A DNA stretch of 64,000 nt from Biomphalaria glabrata (Eukaryota > Mollusca > Gastropoda > Planorbidae), in the NCBI RefSeq assembly GCF_947242115.1, contig NC_074711.1, forward strand, positions 36,696,001 through 36,760,000, in the 5' to 3' direction. Positions 49,601-58,255 of the stretch are shown here, one piece after another. A program made the position numbers and the translations under genes. The notes beneath the pieces are model-generated. The model had not been told where the DNA came from. It saw nothing but the letters and a program-made list of their open reading frames with translations, and ran no database searches. The stretch's first letter is position 1, and the number at the start of each line of letters is the position of its first letter.

Positions 49601-52600
49601 TCCAGAGCATAGAGCCTGTAGATGTGAAGATGAGAGACAGTCTGAGTAAATCAGTGCAGCTTGCCATTGAAATATCTACCAAGTAAGATTTTGTTTTGGA
49701 AGAAATAGGAATAAGTTTAGATTAAGTTTACATTATGTATCTTTGGGCTGTCTTCTCTAAGCACTTCAGTACAAATTACTAATCTCAAATTTTCTTTCAA
49801 ACAGATCTATTGAAGCCTCTGCATCCCATGAAGCCAAGCGTGAGGAACAGATTGCCAAAGGTCAGCTGGAGCGCCAAATTTTAAAAACGGAGAAAGAATC
49901 TGAAAAGGAGAGAGCTAAACTGTATGAACTGCGAGCCCTAGCCTCTGCCGTGGAGTCCACTGGTCAAGCTAAAGCAGAGGCCCAAGCCCAAGCAGAGAAA
50001 CTTCTGATTGAATCTCACAGTCAGATTGAAAGTAGGTCAAGTTGTCTTTTTCTTACAGTTAAAAGTTTTGAAGAAGCAGGACTTGCCACTAGAAGTTGAG
50101 TCAAGTAGCATCATCATGTGTATTGGAAATATAGGAAAAAAATCTAGAGTTTTAGTTACTTTTTAGTCTAAACAACAAAAAAAACATAAATATTTTAATG
50201 TAAATATTTTAATAACACATTTTTTTTTCTGTTTCACATAAAACATATCACTTTTTTTAATCGAATAAATAACTTGGCTGACATAGAATATTATTGTTGA
50301 ATGAACACATCACAGTGAAGATACTGATCCTTAACTATCCATTACAAAATAATAGCAACTGTATGATGAACACTGAACAATGATCTTGATAGTTTTGCTT
50401 CCCTTATTTAGTCTCATACAAGGATTTTACTGGATTGTCTACAATGTTATTTTATTATTGACATTTTCCTCAACCCTCATAACCTTTTATTTTTCTACTT
50501 CTAACTTATCCTTGTTTACATCTATTCAAGTTCTTAAAAAAATGTGATCTGACAAACATGATTTTGTTTTCTTACCCATACACATTGGGACCCAGTAGTC
50601 ACTCCTCACTCACCTGGCTTGCACACTCAGGCGTGACACTTGTATTTGGCATCAAAGGAAAAATCACATACTCATCTCAAAATAAAGACAAATTGGACTA
50701 GCCTTAGAAATCCAAATCATAGTTGTAAAGAAAATTTTCAGTCAACAAATGCCTGATAGTAAATTGGTAATGTGGTGGTGTAAAAAAAATGCATCAACAT
50801 CTTAGTATTTGTAATCAACTTTTTCAATGAATTTCTTAATTGTTTTTTACTTTCTAATTGCTTTATGAAAGCACCACTCCAAATGAACAACAGATGCCAT
50901 GACTTAACCATGGTAGTAGGTCATAAATAACAACTCAGTACTTCAGAACAAATATTTTTTTCCTTATGATTTATGTAGTAAGACTTTTATTTTAAATCAT
51001 ATAATCAGATCAACCATTGACTATTGTTATTTAGCTTAAATTTACATTTTTTCTTCAATCATCTTAAAATTGGTCTAAAAGTACAATTATATGTTTGAAT
51101 TAAAAATGTCTTCCTGTTTCAAGCAAAATATCATTAACAATTGTATTTTTTCAGTTGCTCGTTTGAAAGCTGAAGCTGCTGAAATTGAACATGATGCTTT
51201 ATTGTCATCTCAAAACTTGGTACAGATATTCATATATTTATATATTCAATCTACATTAATGTGTGTATGTGGTGGCTTCATGCTAAAGTGCTTGGCTTCC
51301 AAACCAAGAAGTCTCAAGTGTGAATCCTGGTGAAGATTGAAATTGTTTAGTTCAGTCAACTATAATAGGTATCTGACATACTTTGGAGAAGTAAGAGCAG
51401 TTGGTCATGTTTCTGGCCTTATGGTACCCTCATTAACCACTGGCCATATCAACTTCTATCTCATTGATCTCAAGGTCTGAATGTACTGGTATTTTTTAAT
51501 CAACTCTAAAGGGTACTTGACATTCCTTGAAGAAGTCATGACTGTAGGTCATTGAGCTGACTTCATGACAACCTCATTAACCTCTGGCTTTATAAACAGA
51601 TGTGCTTTTTATCATCTATGCTATTGGTTTGAATAGGCTAAATGTACCTACATTAAAGTGTAATGTATTATATAAATGATGTTCTGGAGAGTATGGTCAG
51701 ATTTTAATTTAACTTGGAAAATTAAATTTAAGTAACTTCATCTAAAATTTCTACTTTACTTTGGCTAAATATTAGCTTATAATATTTATATGCCTTAAAA
51801 TTTTGTATTTTTATGTATTTTTGAAATCCATTTTCGTATAGATTCGGTCTCAAGAAATAGACTTTAAGAAAAAACAGAACTCTCTTTATGTGAGCAAGGA
51901 AAAGGCTTATGCAGCTCTAGAAGTAAGCCATATTATACACGTCCATAACATTCTTGTTTAATACTTTAAAAATGTAAGGTTTTAAGGTATTTACATTTAA
52001 TCTTTAGTATCTGTCACTAATCTGTAAAATGAATAAAAGTCTATATCAAGACTTTGACAAATATGCTAATATTATTACCATGTAGAATCAGTTTGTTTTA
52101 GAAGCTTTATAAATCTATATAGGTGCGCAAGTTTACAGAAATGGTGTCTGCTCTAGGAGCTCAGACGTTGGCTGCTATGGCAAATGCAGGACCAAACAAT
52201 CAGGTAACTTTGCTGCTGTTACACATTCACTTTTACCTGCACTTAATATCTTGGGATGCCTTAAATGTCTTCATTCATAACTCATTCATAAGCTGCTTAA
52301 TCAATTAACTTTCCGATATAGACTTTTAAAAAAACTATCAAATAATGTTTGTAAACAATTACTGATGGTAAAAATGCATTTGTGTTATGATAGTGTCTTC
52401 TAACATTGCATTAAAGCTCTTCAAAAACAAATTAGTTTACTGACTGCAGTTCCCTAAGCCTAACAGTTTTAGCATCACCTGTACAGTGGAAATGACAATA
52501 ACTCACAGGCAACACTAATACAAAACATAAAAAAAATATTTTTAAAAGTAATTTAAAGCATTTAAATTTTGATGATTGTAAAGAACAATTTATAACAAAA

Positions 52601-52821
52601 TAAATAATAATAAAAAAATAATTAATACATTCCATATGCATGTACTGTATGTAATTACAATGCAAAGTAACTATAGACTAACTTGTTTCCTCTTTGATCA
52701 GCTGAATTTGTTGCAAAGTCTAGGACTGGAAAGTGTCTTGCTGACGGATGGCAACTCTCCCATCAACTTGTTCACCACAGCTGTTGAACTTGTTGGTCAA
52801 CAGTCTGAACAGAATTGTTAG
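25659..52821 (+). CDS. MVP: Major vault protein, complete, 25 coding exons, 855 residues
   Basis: MVP is the main shell protein of the vault, the cytoplasmic ribonucleoprotein barrel of 78 MVP copies. Exons: 25659-25712, 28859-28992, 29415-29478, 29947-30174, 30875-30966, 31223-31292, 31641-31735, 32840-32906, 33614-33755, 34325-34429, 39741-39831, 40115-40175, 40625-40719, 47207-47285, 47431-47584, 47723-47802, 48719-48778, 49161-49239, 49353-49495, 49582-49682, 49805-50031, 51155-51219, 51842-51922, 52123-52203, 52702-52821. Their sum is 2568 bases and all phases join. Residues 1-510 hold the vault repeats ([37 protein letters not shown]). The shoulder domain spans about 515-650 ([31 protein letters not shown]). 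The cap helix is about 660-815 ([16 protein letters not shown]). The cap ring ends in [15 protein letters not shown]. Human MVP has 893 residues; the C-terminal tail is shorter here. Donors of exons 6 (GTTCTA) and 14 (GTCATT) are weak. Confidence 0.97.
25873..27047. mobile_element. Candidate 1.2-kb terminal-inverted-repeat element in MVP intron 1
   Basis: The ends are AGTAGTTTATGCTATTCGGA at the left and its near-complement at the right (tccgaaataaataaactact), with ATAG directly outside both. Inside, the motif TATTTCGGACA recurs in both orientations (for example near 26052, 26107, 26657, 26695, 27010 and 27027). No transposase is visible, so it would be non-autonomous. The arms match over only about 20 bp with gaps; treat it as a candidate. 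Confidence 0.4.
28260..28620 (+). mobile_element. LINE C-terminal remnant with 84-bp in-frame tandem duplication
   Basis: The plus-strand frame reads [20 protein letters not shown] and then repeats as [20 protein letters not shown]. The two units start at 28344 and 28428, 84 bp apart. Next come a Cys/His-like CPLWPL region and HVLQVSSAH, in the style of the ADQ.T.FRLRTGHC...CPHCG...HVLLQC terminus of RNase H LINEs. It is dead and 5'-truncated, in MVP intron 1. Confidence 0.5.
31878..32248 (+). mobile_element. 5'-truncated I-group LINE tail in MVP intron 7, with target duplication
   Basis: About 371 bp encode the C-terminal end of the same LINE family as 13905-15645: [36 protein letters not shown] and [13 protein letters not shown]. 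It ends in the gaagaagaag tail. AGACTGCAAT flanks it at 31868-31877 and 32249-32258, so the insertion boundaries are exact. It is in the same orientation as MVP. Its Cys-motif region is cleaner than in the longer copy, so it is probably the younger of the two. Confidence 0.92.
32265..32456. mobile_element. hAT-type MITE, 192 bp, in MVP intron 7
   Basis: The ends are CAGTGTGGTAGCTAGGG at the left and CCCTAGCAACGCCACTG at the right, imperfect inverted repeats of the familiar hAT CAGTGGCGTAGC type. ATTATTAT, 8 bp, is duplicated at 32257-32264 and 32457-32464. No coding sequence is present. Its left duplication overlaps the right duplication of the neighbouring LINE insertion. Confidence 0.88.
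33173..33231 (-). repeat. 59-bp segment identical to 40833-40891
   Basis: Fifty-nine consecutive bases (from aagaccttgtaatatggcca to tacagtagttagca) are identical in MVP introns 8 and 13. On the minus strand they encode the [10 protein letters not shown] piece of a LINE C-terminus, but here neither flank continues the LINE. Confidence 0.85.
34613..34826 (-). mobile_element. SINE family B copy, reverse orientation
   Basis: On the minus strand it reads from a tRNA-like head (atggctgcctggtcatgcgg, then the core cccgggttcaaaccctgccc) through gctcccatccccgtcgtcctgcagga-type body to a tail with acatgtaaaacattttacaa. It is the fullest copy of family B in the window. It lies in MVP intron 10, just before the LTR element. 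Confidence 0.8.
34876..35062 (-). repeat. LTR (3' LTR in element orientation)
   Basis: 187 bp, identical to 38764-38950 by eye. It carries an AATAAA in the element's sense orientation, the expected polyadenylation signal. Confidence 0.95.
35075..38737 (-). CDS. Gag-Pol frame of the Ty3/Gypsy element, 1220 residues
   Basis: Parts in order: a gag region with two CCHC zinc knuckles (about residues 209-242); an aspartic protease around DTGS (about 310); reverse transcriptase (about 430-640); RNase H (about 700-820); integrase with its HHCC zinc-binding region and catalytic core (about 865-1090); and a C-terminal tail reaching almost to the LTR. Gag and pol are in one frame, as in several Ty3/Gypsy lineages, so no frameshift signal is needed. 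This is element coding sequence, not a host gene. Confidence 0.9.
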   Translation of the reverse strand: MDKFLRPNRLDADPSSTNASVTWKHWISCFDRFATKVGASESEQFDLLCNFVSPSLYQYISTCSKYSEAKSILENLFVKAPNETLARHLLATCKQEVDQSLDQFVHKLRVMARDCQFRAVSADKNEEDAIRDAFVSGMRSSVIRQRLLEKRSLDLKMALDIAKTLDMAQKESSSFSTPSQLVESSLSSSAISTEEMVDSETIATVNTKCFFCGGSRHLRAKCPAKDCMCHSCGKNGHFSKVCRSRNTPITKTKVKTSPSHEIKRQSCKDCSCIKDSTYLTSLIATSSVPGLTKSTVHISVNGVNLKALIDTGSGESYISSNIPREYDWSVTRSKHKISMASSQLSSVTRGHTFASLKYKGEVYNQFKLSLLDELCTDVVLGLDFLALHKELIIPFNGGRPAFHVCSLNAVKVEAPQLFANLSPDCRPIATKSRRYSFQDTQFIKAEVEKLIRNGIIEPSKSPWRAQVLVTTNERHKKRMVVDYSQTINRFTYLDAYPMPRVDEMVEKISRYEIFSTLDLESAYHQIPIQQSEKKYTAFEACGKLYQFCRIPFGVTNGVACFQKTIDTIIEKEKLSDTFAYVDNVTICGTDVDSHNKNLLHFQKVALEYGITFNESKSVFATKKVKLLGYEISKGHLKPDPDRFQALRDLPPPKDLKSQKRIVGLLAYYAHWIPNFSDKMYPIMKNQIFPVPTEVKTALEDLKEELQKAAIFTIKYDHPLIVETDASDIAVAATLNQEGRPIAFFSRTLSPTERHQSAIEKEATAIIEAIRKWKHYLCGNHFTLITDQRSISYIFKDTHDKKIKNDKIQRWKLELASFKFDIQYRPGNANTAADTLSRGHCATMTKQSSLKTYHDYLCHPGVTRLLHYVRSKNLPFSVEEVRQTIQQCRTCNRIKPQFYKEFAGTLIKATQPFERISVDFKGPLPFAFPCPDMTSKTVIKCFDQLFFLFGTPSYIHSDRGTSFMSTETTEYLHSKGIATSRTTPYNAKGNGQIEKLNKTLWQAILLALDSGKLELSQWESVLPQALHSIRSLLCTSTNETPHERIFKFNRRSPTGTSLPTWLQNPGKVLLKSPVRSSKFDPLVQEVELISCNPQYAHIRFPNGREETVSLRHLAPKESSTNDYFEPENGILPQEVGDSLDLSPGSRYGPETISNSQSPTPMMYNQPEVISDTQGNHPMPEANIDSSPVQDSYDLQGEKSTPEIPPDPSLHTHGYNLRPRKK
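38764..38950 (-). repeat. LTR (5' LTR in element orientation)
   Basis: 187 bp, identical to 34876-35062, directly followed on the plus strand by the GTACC target duplication. The gag-pol start codon lies 26 bases inside it. Confidence 0.95.
39170..39506 (+). mobile_element. LINE 3'-end fragment, 5'-truncated, (TGA)n tail
   Basis: The plus-strand frame reads [54 protein letters not shown] and then [13 protein letters not shown], the well-known C-terminal end of a LINE reverse transcriptase polyprotein. It ends at the gtgatgatgatgaac tail. One late frame slip separates it from the usual ending (VEALCST). The clade was not settled; RTE-like is one possibility. It lies in MVP intron 10 between the LTR element and exon 11. 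A scrap of SINE family B (cccaggtttgaaccctgctt) follows at 39508-39545. Confidence 0.8.
40735..41038 (-). mobile_element. Old LINE C-terminal fragment (3' part), interrupted by the I-group LINE
   Basis: Read on the minus strand, worn phrases DHITNED-like, [25 protein letters not shown] and [10 protein letters not shown] follow the common LINE ending in which a YGH.TRSSGL.KT motif precedes a WEDNI.EWTG motif. Stops and frame slips are frequent. Sequence at 46883-46960 is probably the continuation on the far side of the younger insertion. Confidence 0.65.
40833..40891 (-). repeat. 59-bp segment identical to 33173-33231
   Basis: This copy lies within a longer LINE fragment and matches the family on both flanks, so it is probably the source of the isolated copy in MVP intron 8. 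Confidence 0.85.
41588..42973 (+). CDS. LINE ORF1, gag-like nucleic-acid-binding protein, 461 residues
   Basis: ORF1 proteins of I-group LINEs bind the element RNA and form the ribonucleoprotein for retrotransposition. Three consecutive zinc knuckles are visible: [14 protein letters not shown] (about 193-206), [14 protein letters not shown] (212-225) and [15 protein letters not shown] (231-245). They are preceded by a region of about 190 residues with an RRM-like feel ([37 protein letters not shown]). After the knuckles comes a proline- and serine-rich, basic tail ([19 protein letters not shown]) that is probably unstructured. The start is the ATG at 41588; the frame is open a little further upstream but only from a GTG at 41552. 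The stop is 17 bases before ORF2, so ORF2 is probably translated by reinitiation. No stop or frameshift interrupts it. Confidence 0.9.
   Translation: MDKKTHTKLLAPDLCLGKKRRIDDKKEEVPKSCATWPSFLVVRCTEEGKSLTKLSPFIIYKGLKSVVGEPKSVSKLHKTMELLVEVDSKTHSDGLLRCRRLCDLQVEVMPHKSLNTSRGVISSRDLLECSEKEIVEGIEGVTHARRITRRREGEEVKTATIILTFGTRTPPVYVKAGYLRVPVRPYIPNPMRCFKCQGYGHSAAVCKRNTVCARCAGEGHEDKGCTAQFKCPNCQAGHSAYSKDCPVWKQEVAVQEYKARNGCTFSQAKSAVLALPKGQFGLTKTYAQAVAKKGRSIATQTDTLTPPPPPPPPTQKKTPPKNTPLKKQESPVVMLKNRFSVLADESMETEQHVKTNTPGEPGDIMSDTGSPQRTQPDTPTSTELEVDQLPKGRNQSGEDARGERGGNNLRSNQRDLPSPERKTSPKRGLSSSPSKPKNKNTKVTGIKGNPSGSLPRPNSSK
42991..46659 (+). CDS. LINE ORF2: APE endonuclease, reverse transcriptase, RNase H, 1222 residues
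   Basis: Residues 1-230 are an APE-type endonuclease that nicks the target: [38 protein letters not shown] and GSDHFPI. Residues about 460-740 are the reverse transcriptase: [58 protein letters not shown] and catalytic YVDD near 660. Residues about 955-1085 are RNase [16 protein letters not shown] (about 958), [24 protein letters not shown] and [15 protein letters not shown], with all four acidic positions apparently present. Near 1164-1180 is [17 protein letters not shown], the usual C-terminal Cys/His motif. The frame is uninterrupted and all catalytic motifs are seen, so the copy may still be active. Length is normal for the I clade. Confidence 0.93.
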   Translation: MDSRIVQWNCRGLKANYEEMQLLIDSETPVAVCLQETFLKDCISFRSYRAYTKNVEDAERASGGVCILVKDSIPHERVELQTTLQAVAARITLHKVITCCSLYLPPGAPLNRTDMEDLLKQLPRPYLILGDFNAHNTMWGSNNTDTRGRMLEDTFLQHDLCILNDASPTYLHPGTGSFTCIDLTVCVPGLLDDFKWSVSNDLRGSDHFPIIITNNLPSLGRPQRWKLNKADWEQFQKRCSEDITENILHEQNPADTFASKLLSIARKVVPLTSANPKRPSKPWFDTACKSAIGDRKKRLAAFIKNPSQENLKLFRIARAKARQTIWSAKRNSWRSFVGSLDAKTSARAVWKAVRRIKGKESNAIGHLKNQGRTVTSPREIADCLASSIAEKSSTAHYTPEFQKVKTREERHPIDFRSENNEDYNKPFSLEELRESLDKSHDTAPGEDEIHYQFLKHLPEPSLAVLLGVYNCVWQTGAFPNSWRKATVIPIPKPGRDGSDPANYRPIALTSCICKTMERMINSRLVWYLERNKVISNYQCGFRQGRTTTDHLVRLEAYIRNALLRREHLVAVFFDIEKAYDTTWKHGILRDLALMGLKGHLPRFVEEFLKDRKFQVRVGNSASDTHDQEMGVPQGSILSVTLFNIKINSIINALSPGIECSLYVDDFVILTYGKNMNTLERKLQLCLNKIQGWANYNGFKFSDSKTVSMHFCNLRGLHPDPELFIHKKKIPVVKTTKFLGLTLDSKFNFLPHIKELKKKCQKSLNILRVLSHTDWGADRDTLLLLYRSLIRSKLDYGSIIYGAARKSYLKILEPIQNAALRLCLGAFRTSPIPSLHVEAGELPMDIRMKKLAMQYIVKLKSNPTNPAFDSIFNPTEVELYNRRPNVIQPLGLRMREPIQNLTPPIDQISKIETPQNPPWLMNKPKLNLSLLNFKKENTDPSILQVHFRELQESYRDCGTIYTDGSKMEGKVACACSFRNKTISRRLLDGCSIFTAELHAILLALMAVKASERSKFIICSDSKSALQALGRMKTDIPLVHKSLKLLDLITADRRDVTFIWVPSHVGIEGNEAADREAKRALNHAVSGTQIPYSDLRQSIASATYREWQNRWEAETHSKLRQIVADVRWRPTSKGLTRRGSTTMSRLRIGHTYITHSFVLKREEPPLCEYCDSRLTVEHILVDCPRYQDVRAKHFRATNLKTLFNNVDPGKVLGFIREVGLSTKI
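46883..46960 (-). mobile_element. Probable far-side continuation of the old LINE interrupted at 41038
   Basis: This short stretch follows the right-hand target duplication of the I-group LINE. It is assigned to the same old minus-strand LINE as 40735-41038 only because the two were joined before the insertion; its own coding sense is too worn to confirm. Confidence 0.35.
51268..51640 (+). mobile_element. Two degraded SINE family A copies in tandem, MVP intron 22
   Basis: The first copy has a worn head (aaagtgcttggcttccaaac, then gtgtgaatcctggtgaagat) and body (gagcagttggtcatg ... ccctcattaaccactggcc). From about 51490 the body starts again (ggtacttgacattccttgaa ... acctcattaacctctggctt) and ends in a tail-like acagatgtgctttttatcat. 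Divergence is high, so both are old. Confidence 0.6.
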
Positions 52822-54290
52822 AGTTCTTTTTTTTATAGTCCAATAAATCTACAGCCAGTAACAGCTTCAACCACAATTACTTAACTTTTCATAACTAAAG
52901 GAACTTTGTTAAGATGACTTAAGCCTTATCTTTTGATTCTAATGTGATATTGTAGCAATATGTTCTTGTGTCTTGTGATAGAACTTGTGATTTTGTTTCT
53001 TTGGTGCTCTTTTTGCTCCATTTTGTTTTCTTAAAGATCTACATTTCAAACATTTATACAACTTCTGTATTTATTTTTTTCTTTACATTTTATGTTTAGA
53101 AAGTAAACATCCACATTTCCTTCAGCTAGCTATTTTGACTTTTATTTACATTGTTTAATATTTTCATATCTTAAACACTGTAAAATACTTTACATGAAAT
53201 ATAATACAGAAAAATATATTTTTTCCAAATTTACAACTCTGAAAAAAAAACTTATTTGATCTGAATAACATTTAAAATGTTATGTAAAGATATTTTTTTA
53301 TTGCGTATCAAATACTTTTTTTCTGAAAAACATTTTATGCTCAACCATCAAGCATTGACAGCATTTTTTGTAAAGTTATTATTAACTTTGTGTTTGTAGC
53401 TTTCATTTTCCTTGTTCTAAAATGTTTTTCCTTTGTACTTAGGGAATTGATTTTTTTATTTGAAGTTATAGCCACTAAGTGTGTCTTGTAATTTTGTACA
53501 AAATATTACTTAGCTTCATTACTATAGTTCCAATGATTATTATTTTGAAAGTTACTTTAGAAATTTAAATATGCATGTAGAATAAATTCATTTATCTAAT
53601 TGTTTCTGTTTGCCTTTAATGATCAACATATCACATAGTATACAGATTTAACTAGGTAAACAAAAGAATGAATTTATTCAGTCTCTTTTTTAATATTTGT
53701 TCATTGATAATCTTATTTAATAATTTGTTGAAGTCAATGTTTGTGAGGTGTTTAGAAAAGTATCTGCCACTATAACGGAAAAAAATGTCCACAAACGTAA
53801 TCAAAATTCCTTTGAGAGATTAATACATCTCTTTCTTACATAACAGCAATGTACAATTTAATATAATAATATTGAGAATGTGTGTGTGTTATGTGACATA
53901 TCAAATATTTCAGCTCTAACTGGGGTTATTTTGTTTTCATCAAATCTTTGGTATGTTTAAATATGTTTGAATTTAGTACTGATTTTGAAAAAAATTTAGA
54001 TTACCTTAATTTTTTATTATTTTTTTATACTTAAGAAACACAATTTATGATGAAAGAATAATGCTTTGATATTATTATATTCCATATTTATTCTCATCAT
54101 TTATCTTGTTGACTTCTGTGTTACAAACAATTCATATCTTAATTGCCATATATATACATATATATATATATATTTTTTAATTATTTTTTTTTTACACTGT
54201 AAATGTTTTTCTCAATTTCTTTTAAGTTTTTATTTGGAAACAAAAGATTGCAATGATCATTACGACAATGAATAAAAATATGCTTAGGTT
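52822..54290 (+). promoter_or_regulatory. MVP 3' UTR with alternative polyadenylation signals
   Basis: The stretch after the MVP stop codon is AT-rich with no coding sense. AATAAA occurs at 52842, 53581 and 54271. The first would give a very short UTR of about 40 bases, and the others UTRs of about 0.8 and 1.5 kb. Which is used cannot be told from sequence. Confidence 0.45.
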
Positions 54291-57059
54291 TGTTTTCAGA
54301 TCATTCCATTTTCCATGATGAACCTCATTTGTCTTATTTGACATTTTGTTCTATTATTCTTAAGAAAATGGACTGCTTTTCAAAAGAGACCAAAAAAAAA
54401 ATTACTTATAGCTGATGTATCTAAATAGTGCCTGAAAAAAATGTTGGTAGATGTTATTAGTTGACTGTTGTTCTAATGAACCAGTTTTCTAATAATAGCA
54501 TTTTTGTTTGGTTTGGCCTAGAGCCCAACATCTGAGCCCAATAAATCACTTATACAAATACCACTGGCAGCAACTCCCCCAATTAAGGGGAGGAAACCAA
54601 ATCTCCACTGGAGGGGAGAGAACTGCAGTCTGTTATCTTTATGACTAAACAAATACATGCTGCGTAGATTTCTCTTTCTTCTCAAGTGCTGACAACTTAC
54701 CTACTCGGCTGTCACTTGGAACAAGGGGGGATTATCTTGTATCAAGTGAAATATCAAAGCAGCTTGATATTAATATCTTAAATATTTTCTTATCACAATG
54801 TGGTTTTTAGCAGGCTATCACCCATACAATATATTTTGTCTGTTATTTATTCAGGTATTTGCTAAGTAAAGACTGGCTTGATGAATTAGATTATTGGTTT
54901 AATGATTAGATTATTAGTTACTTTGTTGTAATCCCTCCAGTTGCAATGTTGAAGTTTATACAAGGATTAAAGACTTTTGACTTCTGTACTGTGCACATAC
55001 TAAATTCTTTTACTAATAAAGTTCAAATATTCGTTCCCAGGGTTTCTCAAACATTTGACACCACAAGATTATGGTTGTGACACCACAGTATCTACATACA
55101 ATAGTTAGGTACCATATTATTGAGAACCATTGTATTGTGGTATTACAGATAGTTAGATACCATAGTATTTAGTACCATAGTAGTGTGATACCATAGTATC
55201 ACAATAGTTGGTTGCCATTGTAGGCCTTGTTTACAGCACCACTGTAGTACGAATGAAATGATGCATTAACTGCCTACATTTTGTTTGTTGTGCTGTTTAA
55301 ACGCTTTGATATATGGTTTTGGTTAGGTGGCAAGAGTCCTAACTCTAAAGCAGAAGGGCATGTATTCGAGTCCTAGTGAGGAAGGGGATGGCTACTTGGG
55401 AGCTGAAGATTCCTCCAAGTTTCTTGCAGACGTGAAGTTTCGTGTCGCTATGTGCTCTACGCGTGGTTAGACTCTGTTTCTATCTCAAGGGAAACAATTC
55501 TGTTAAATCACTTTAACTCAAGTTACCTTAGACGCTAAATTCACAGTTTCTTGCATAAATAAACAAAAACTTATAAAATTGTGTTTGTAAAATAAATGAC
55601 ATATGGACTCCATATAAAATAAAATGAGCCCTGTCTACAACAGTCTCTATTTCTTCTTGCGCGGTATGGGTCAGTTACATAGTGACTAGAGTATGAACTG
55701 ATTCCTAAGTTAGGTAGTCAGGGATGCAAATATCTGACACATAAACCTTTATTAACTAAGCATAAGAACTTTGTAGACCATATTAATAGCCCAATGATTT
55801 CACTATGACCATAGGCTTATGAATACAATATAGTTCACAAAGAGAAATGCGTGGGGTGGATGAGTACGCCCACAGTGTAGCAAACATAAAATAAATGAAC
55901 GATATTTATAAAGTGTTTGATTTACTGATTACCTTACACCGTCAAGCAAATATTTATGGCGGTATCGGTGAAATGAGAAAACCTTTTTGAAAAGTAATCG
56001 ACTCCACCCCAGTGTCACGTGACATCGCCCACCACTCCACGATTTTTTGAGGGGCATCGCAATGTCTACCTGCTGTAGATCTCTAAATCATTTGTCTACT
56101 GATAAGATGTCGTCTTAACTTTGGATCTACTGAAGATATGTTTTCATGACATAATAAGCAGTAAATATCGCTAATATCACAGAAACATACCAGTTAACCC
56201 CAGCCCCATTTCATATTTACAATTTAAAAAATCGCTTCTCTAAAGGGTGTGGCCAGATTGAAAATGACATATACAGTGTATGTGAGTCTGTGTGTGCTTT
56301 CTGGAGTGAGGAAAAAAAAGCTTGAATAACTGACAATATTTGTTAACGTATTTATATTAATGAGTTTCCAACAAACGCGTATCAAAGTACTTGGTGGCAG
56401 ACATCCGCATGTTATGAAACATAGATGTGCAATCTCTTTCAGTACATGTGTATGTCATGTATTTATTAAGATATTTAGGAAACCCACAGTCGGTGTCCCT
56501 CACCATTACAGTTATTGATCGCCTTCCAACGTCAATTTCCCTTTTGTTTTGAATGTTAAGCCTACTAAAATAAATTCTTATCCACAATTTGTTTCTACTT
56601 ATTTTATATTTATTCTTTACGGAACATGAAATACTCCATGGGGGTAACTCCGAATAGAGCAAGGATTAAAGGGAATCAAGTCATCTAAAAAAGTGTCAGG
56701 CTATTTATAAAACTCTTTAGAAAAAGAAGTCGGTGAAGAGCCCATCTCTCTTTCACGGAAATTGTTACTGTGTCTTGTGTAGAGTGTTGGCTAACGTGGT
56801 GGAGGTAACTTCAAAGTACAAGTTGAACACTTTCCAAGTCCAATAATAAATGAGTTGATAACCAGTGAAAACAATTCAGAACATTTAATGCATTAATAAA
56901 GGGAATCTGCCCACTGTTGTCACTATTGCTACAAAATAACTTAATCCAAGACATTGCCTTCTAAGACGCTTTTCTATCAACTCCCTTTCATTTTATCTAT
57001 ATTCCTAATTTTTGTTTTTATAATTTACGTCATCGTCAATAAGACGTTAAAACCATAGA
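54291..57059. other. Intergenic stretch, no gene; scattered repeats
   Basis: Seen here: a small inverted pair ctcccccaattaaggggag at 54574-54592; a loose tandem of accatagtat-type words at 55070-55215; and a possible worn SINE of another family at 55316-55490 with a box-B-like gtattcgagtcctagtgag. The sequence gtcacgtgac at 56017-56026 is a palindromic E-box. The ORF at 56357-56662 (-) has no recognisable domain. Confidence 0.4.
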
Positions 57060-58255
57060 GACTATATCACTGGCGGATCCAGGGGGGGGGGCGGTAGGGG
57101 CGATCGCCCCCCCCCCACTCGGCCGACCCCCTCATCCCGTAGGGGGGGGGCGAACGAATTTTAGTATAGAATTTACACAATTTTATACGAATTTATTACT
57201 AATGTTAATAATATATACTAATTATTTATATTTCAACCTATTTTTAGATTATTTCTAGTATTTTGGTCGATTTGGTAGGGTCGGGAGGGGGCGATGGCAT
57301 CAATCCGCCCCCCCCCCCACCACAAACTTTAGAGTGGGGGGGGGCGGTCCTATTTATTTGCAGAAATCACATATCGCTAACAGAATCAATTAAATATCTA
57401 TATGATTAAAACTTGTTATTGGTATTTTAACCGGTCTTTATATTATGTCGTTCACCTGTTGGCCGATTGGAAGGGGAGGAGCGAATACCTCTACTGCCCT
57501 TCCCATCTAAGCCCTTTGAGTGGGGGGGGGGGCGGTCCTACTTTTATGGAGAAATCATAGTATGTGAACAAAATTAGTCGAATATCTATATAATATAAAC
57601 AGGTGGAAGTGCGATACATGCAATCACCTTCCCTCCATCGGACAAACCAATACTTTTTCTTTTTGTATTATAGTAAGAAATTACAAAAATTTAAAAATCT
57701 GTCACTAATATAATTTATATATGCTATAAAGTAAATTCTTATATCGAGTCGCCCAACCCCTATTCTTGAATGCAAAATGCAATCATTAGGAGAAATTATA
57801 AAAAGGAGCGAGGATTAATCGTTTTCATTTTACCGCCATTCCCCTTTCCAGACCGTTTGTGTAATTTCACATGAATTGATCATAATTATTTTAAGAAAGA
57901 CTTTGCTTTGGAAAAGTTATAATTCAAACGAAATGTTTCAATATAACAGTCACGATTGAGATGAGTTCAAAAGCCAGATAATCTTTTCCTAGTCGACTTT
58001 TTCCAACCTTTACTCTATCTCATATTTTTCTAGTTAAATAAATTTAGGACTATAACTCACAATTAATGCTTGAATTTTATTGAATATTATTAATCAATTT
58101 TTTTTTTCGGCGGCGAACCTCAAAGCCTTAATCTACATATGTGGGGTATCTTATCTTTTCAAAGAACAAAACGGTTGTATTTGCAATGTAATAAGGGACT
58201 ATAAATTCATATTTAAATATTTTTCCACATTATTCAAAAAGTCCTTTATAATAGA

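Noticed and set aside
56357-56662. 101-residue minus-strand ORF
   Set aside because: No motif, repeat or splice support; no neighbour suggesting a gene.
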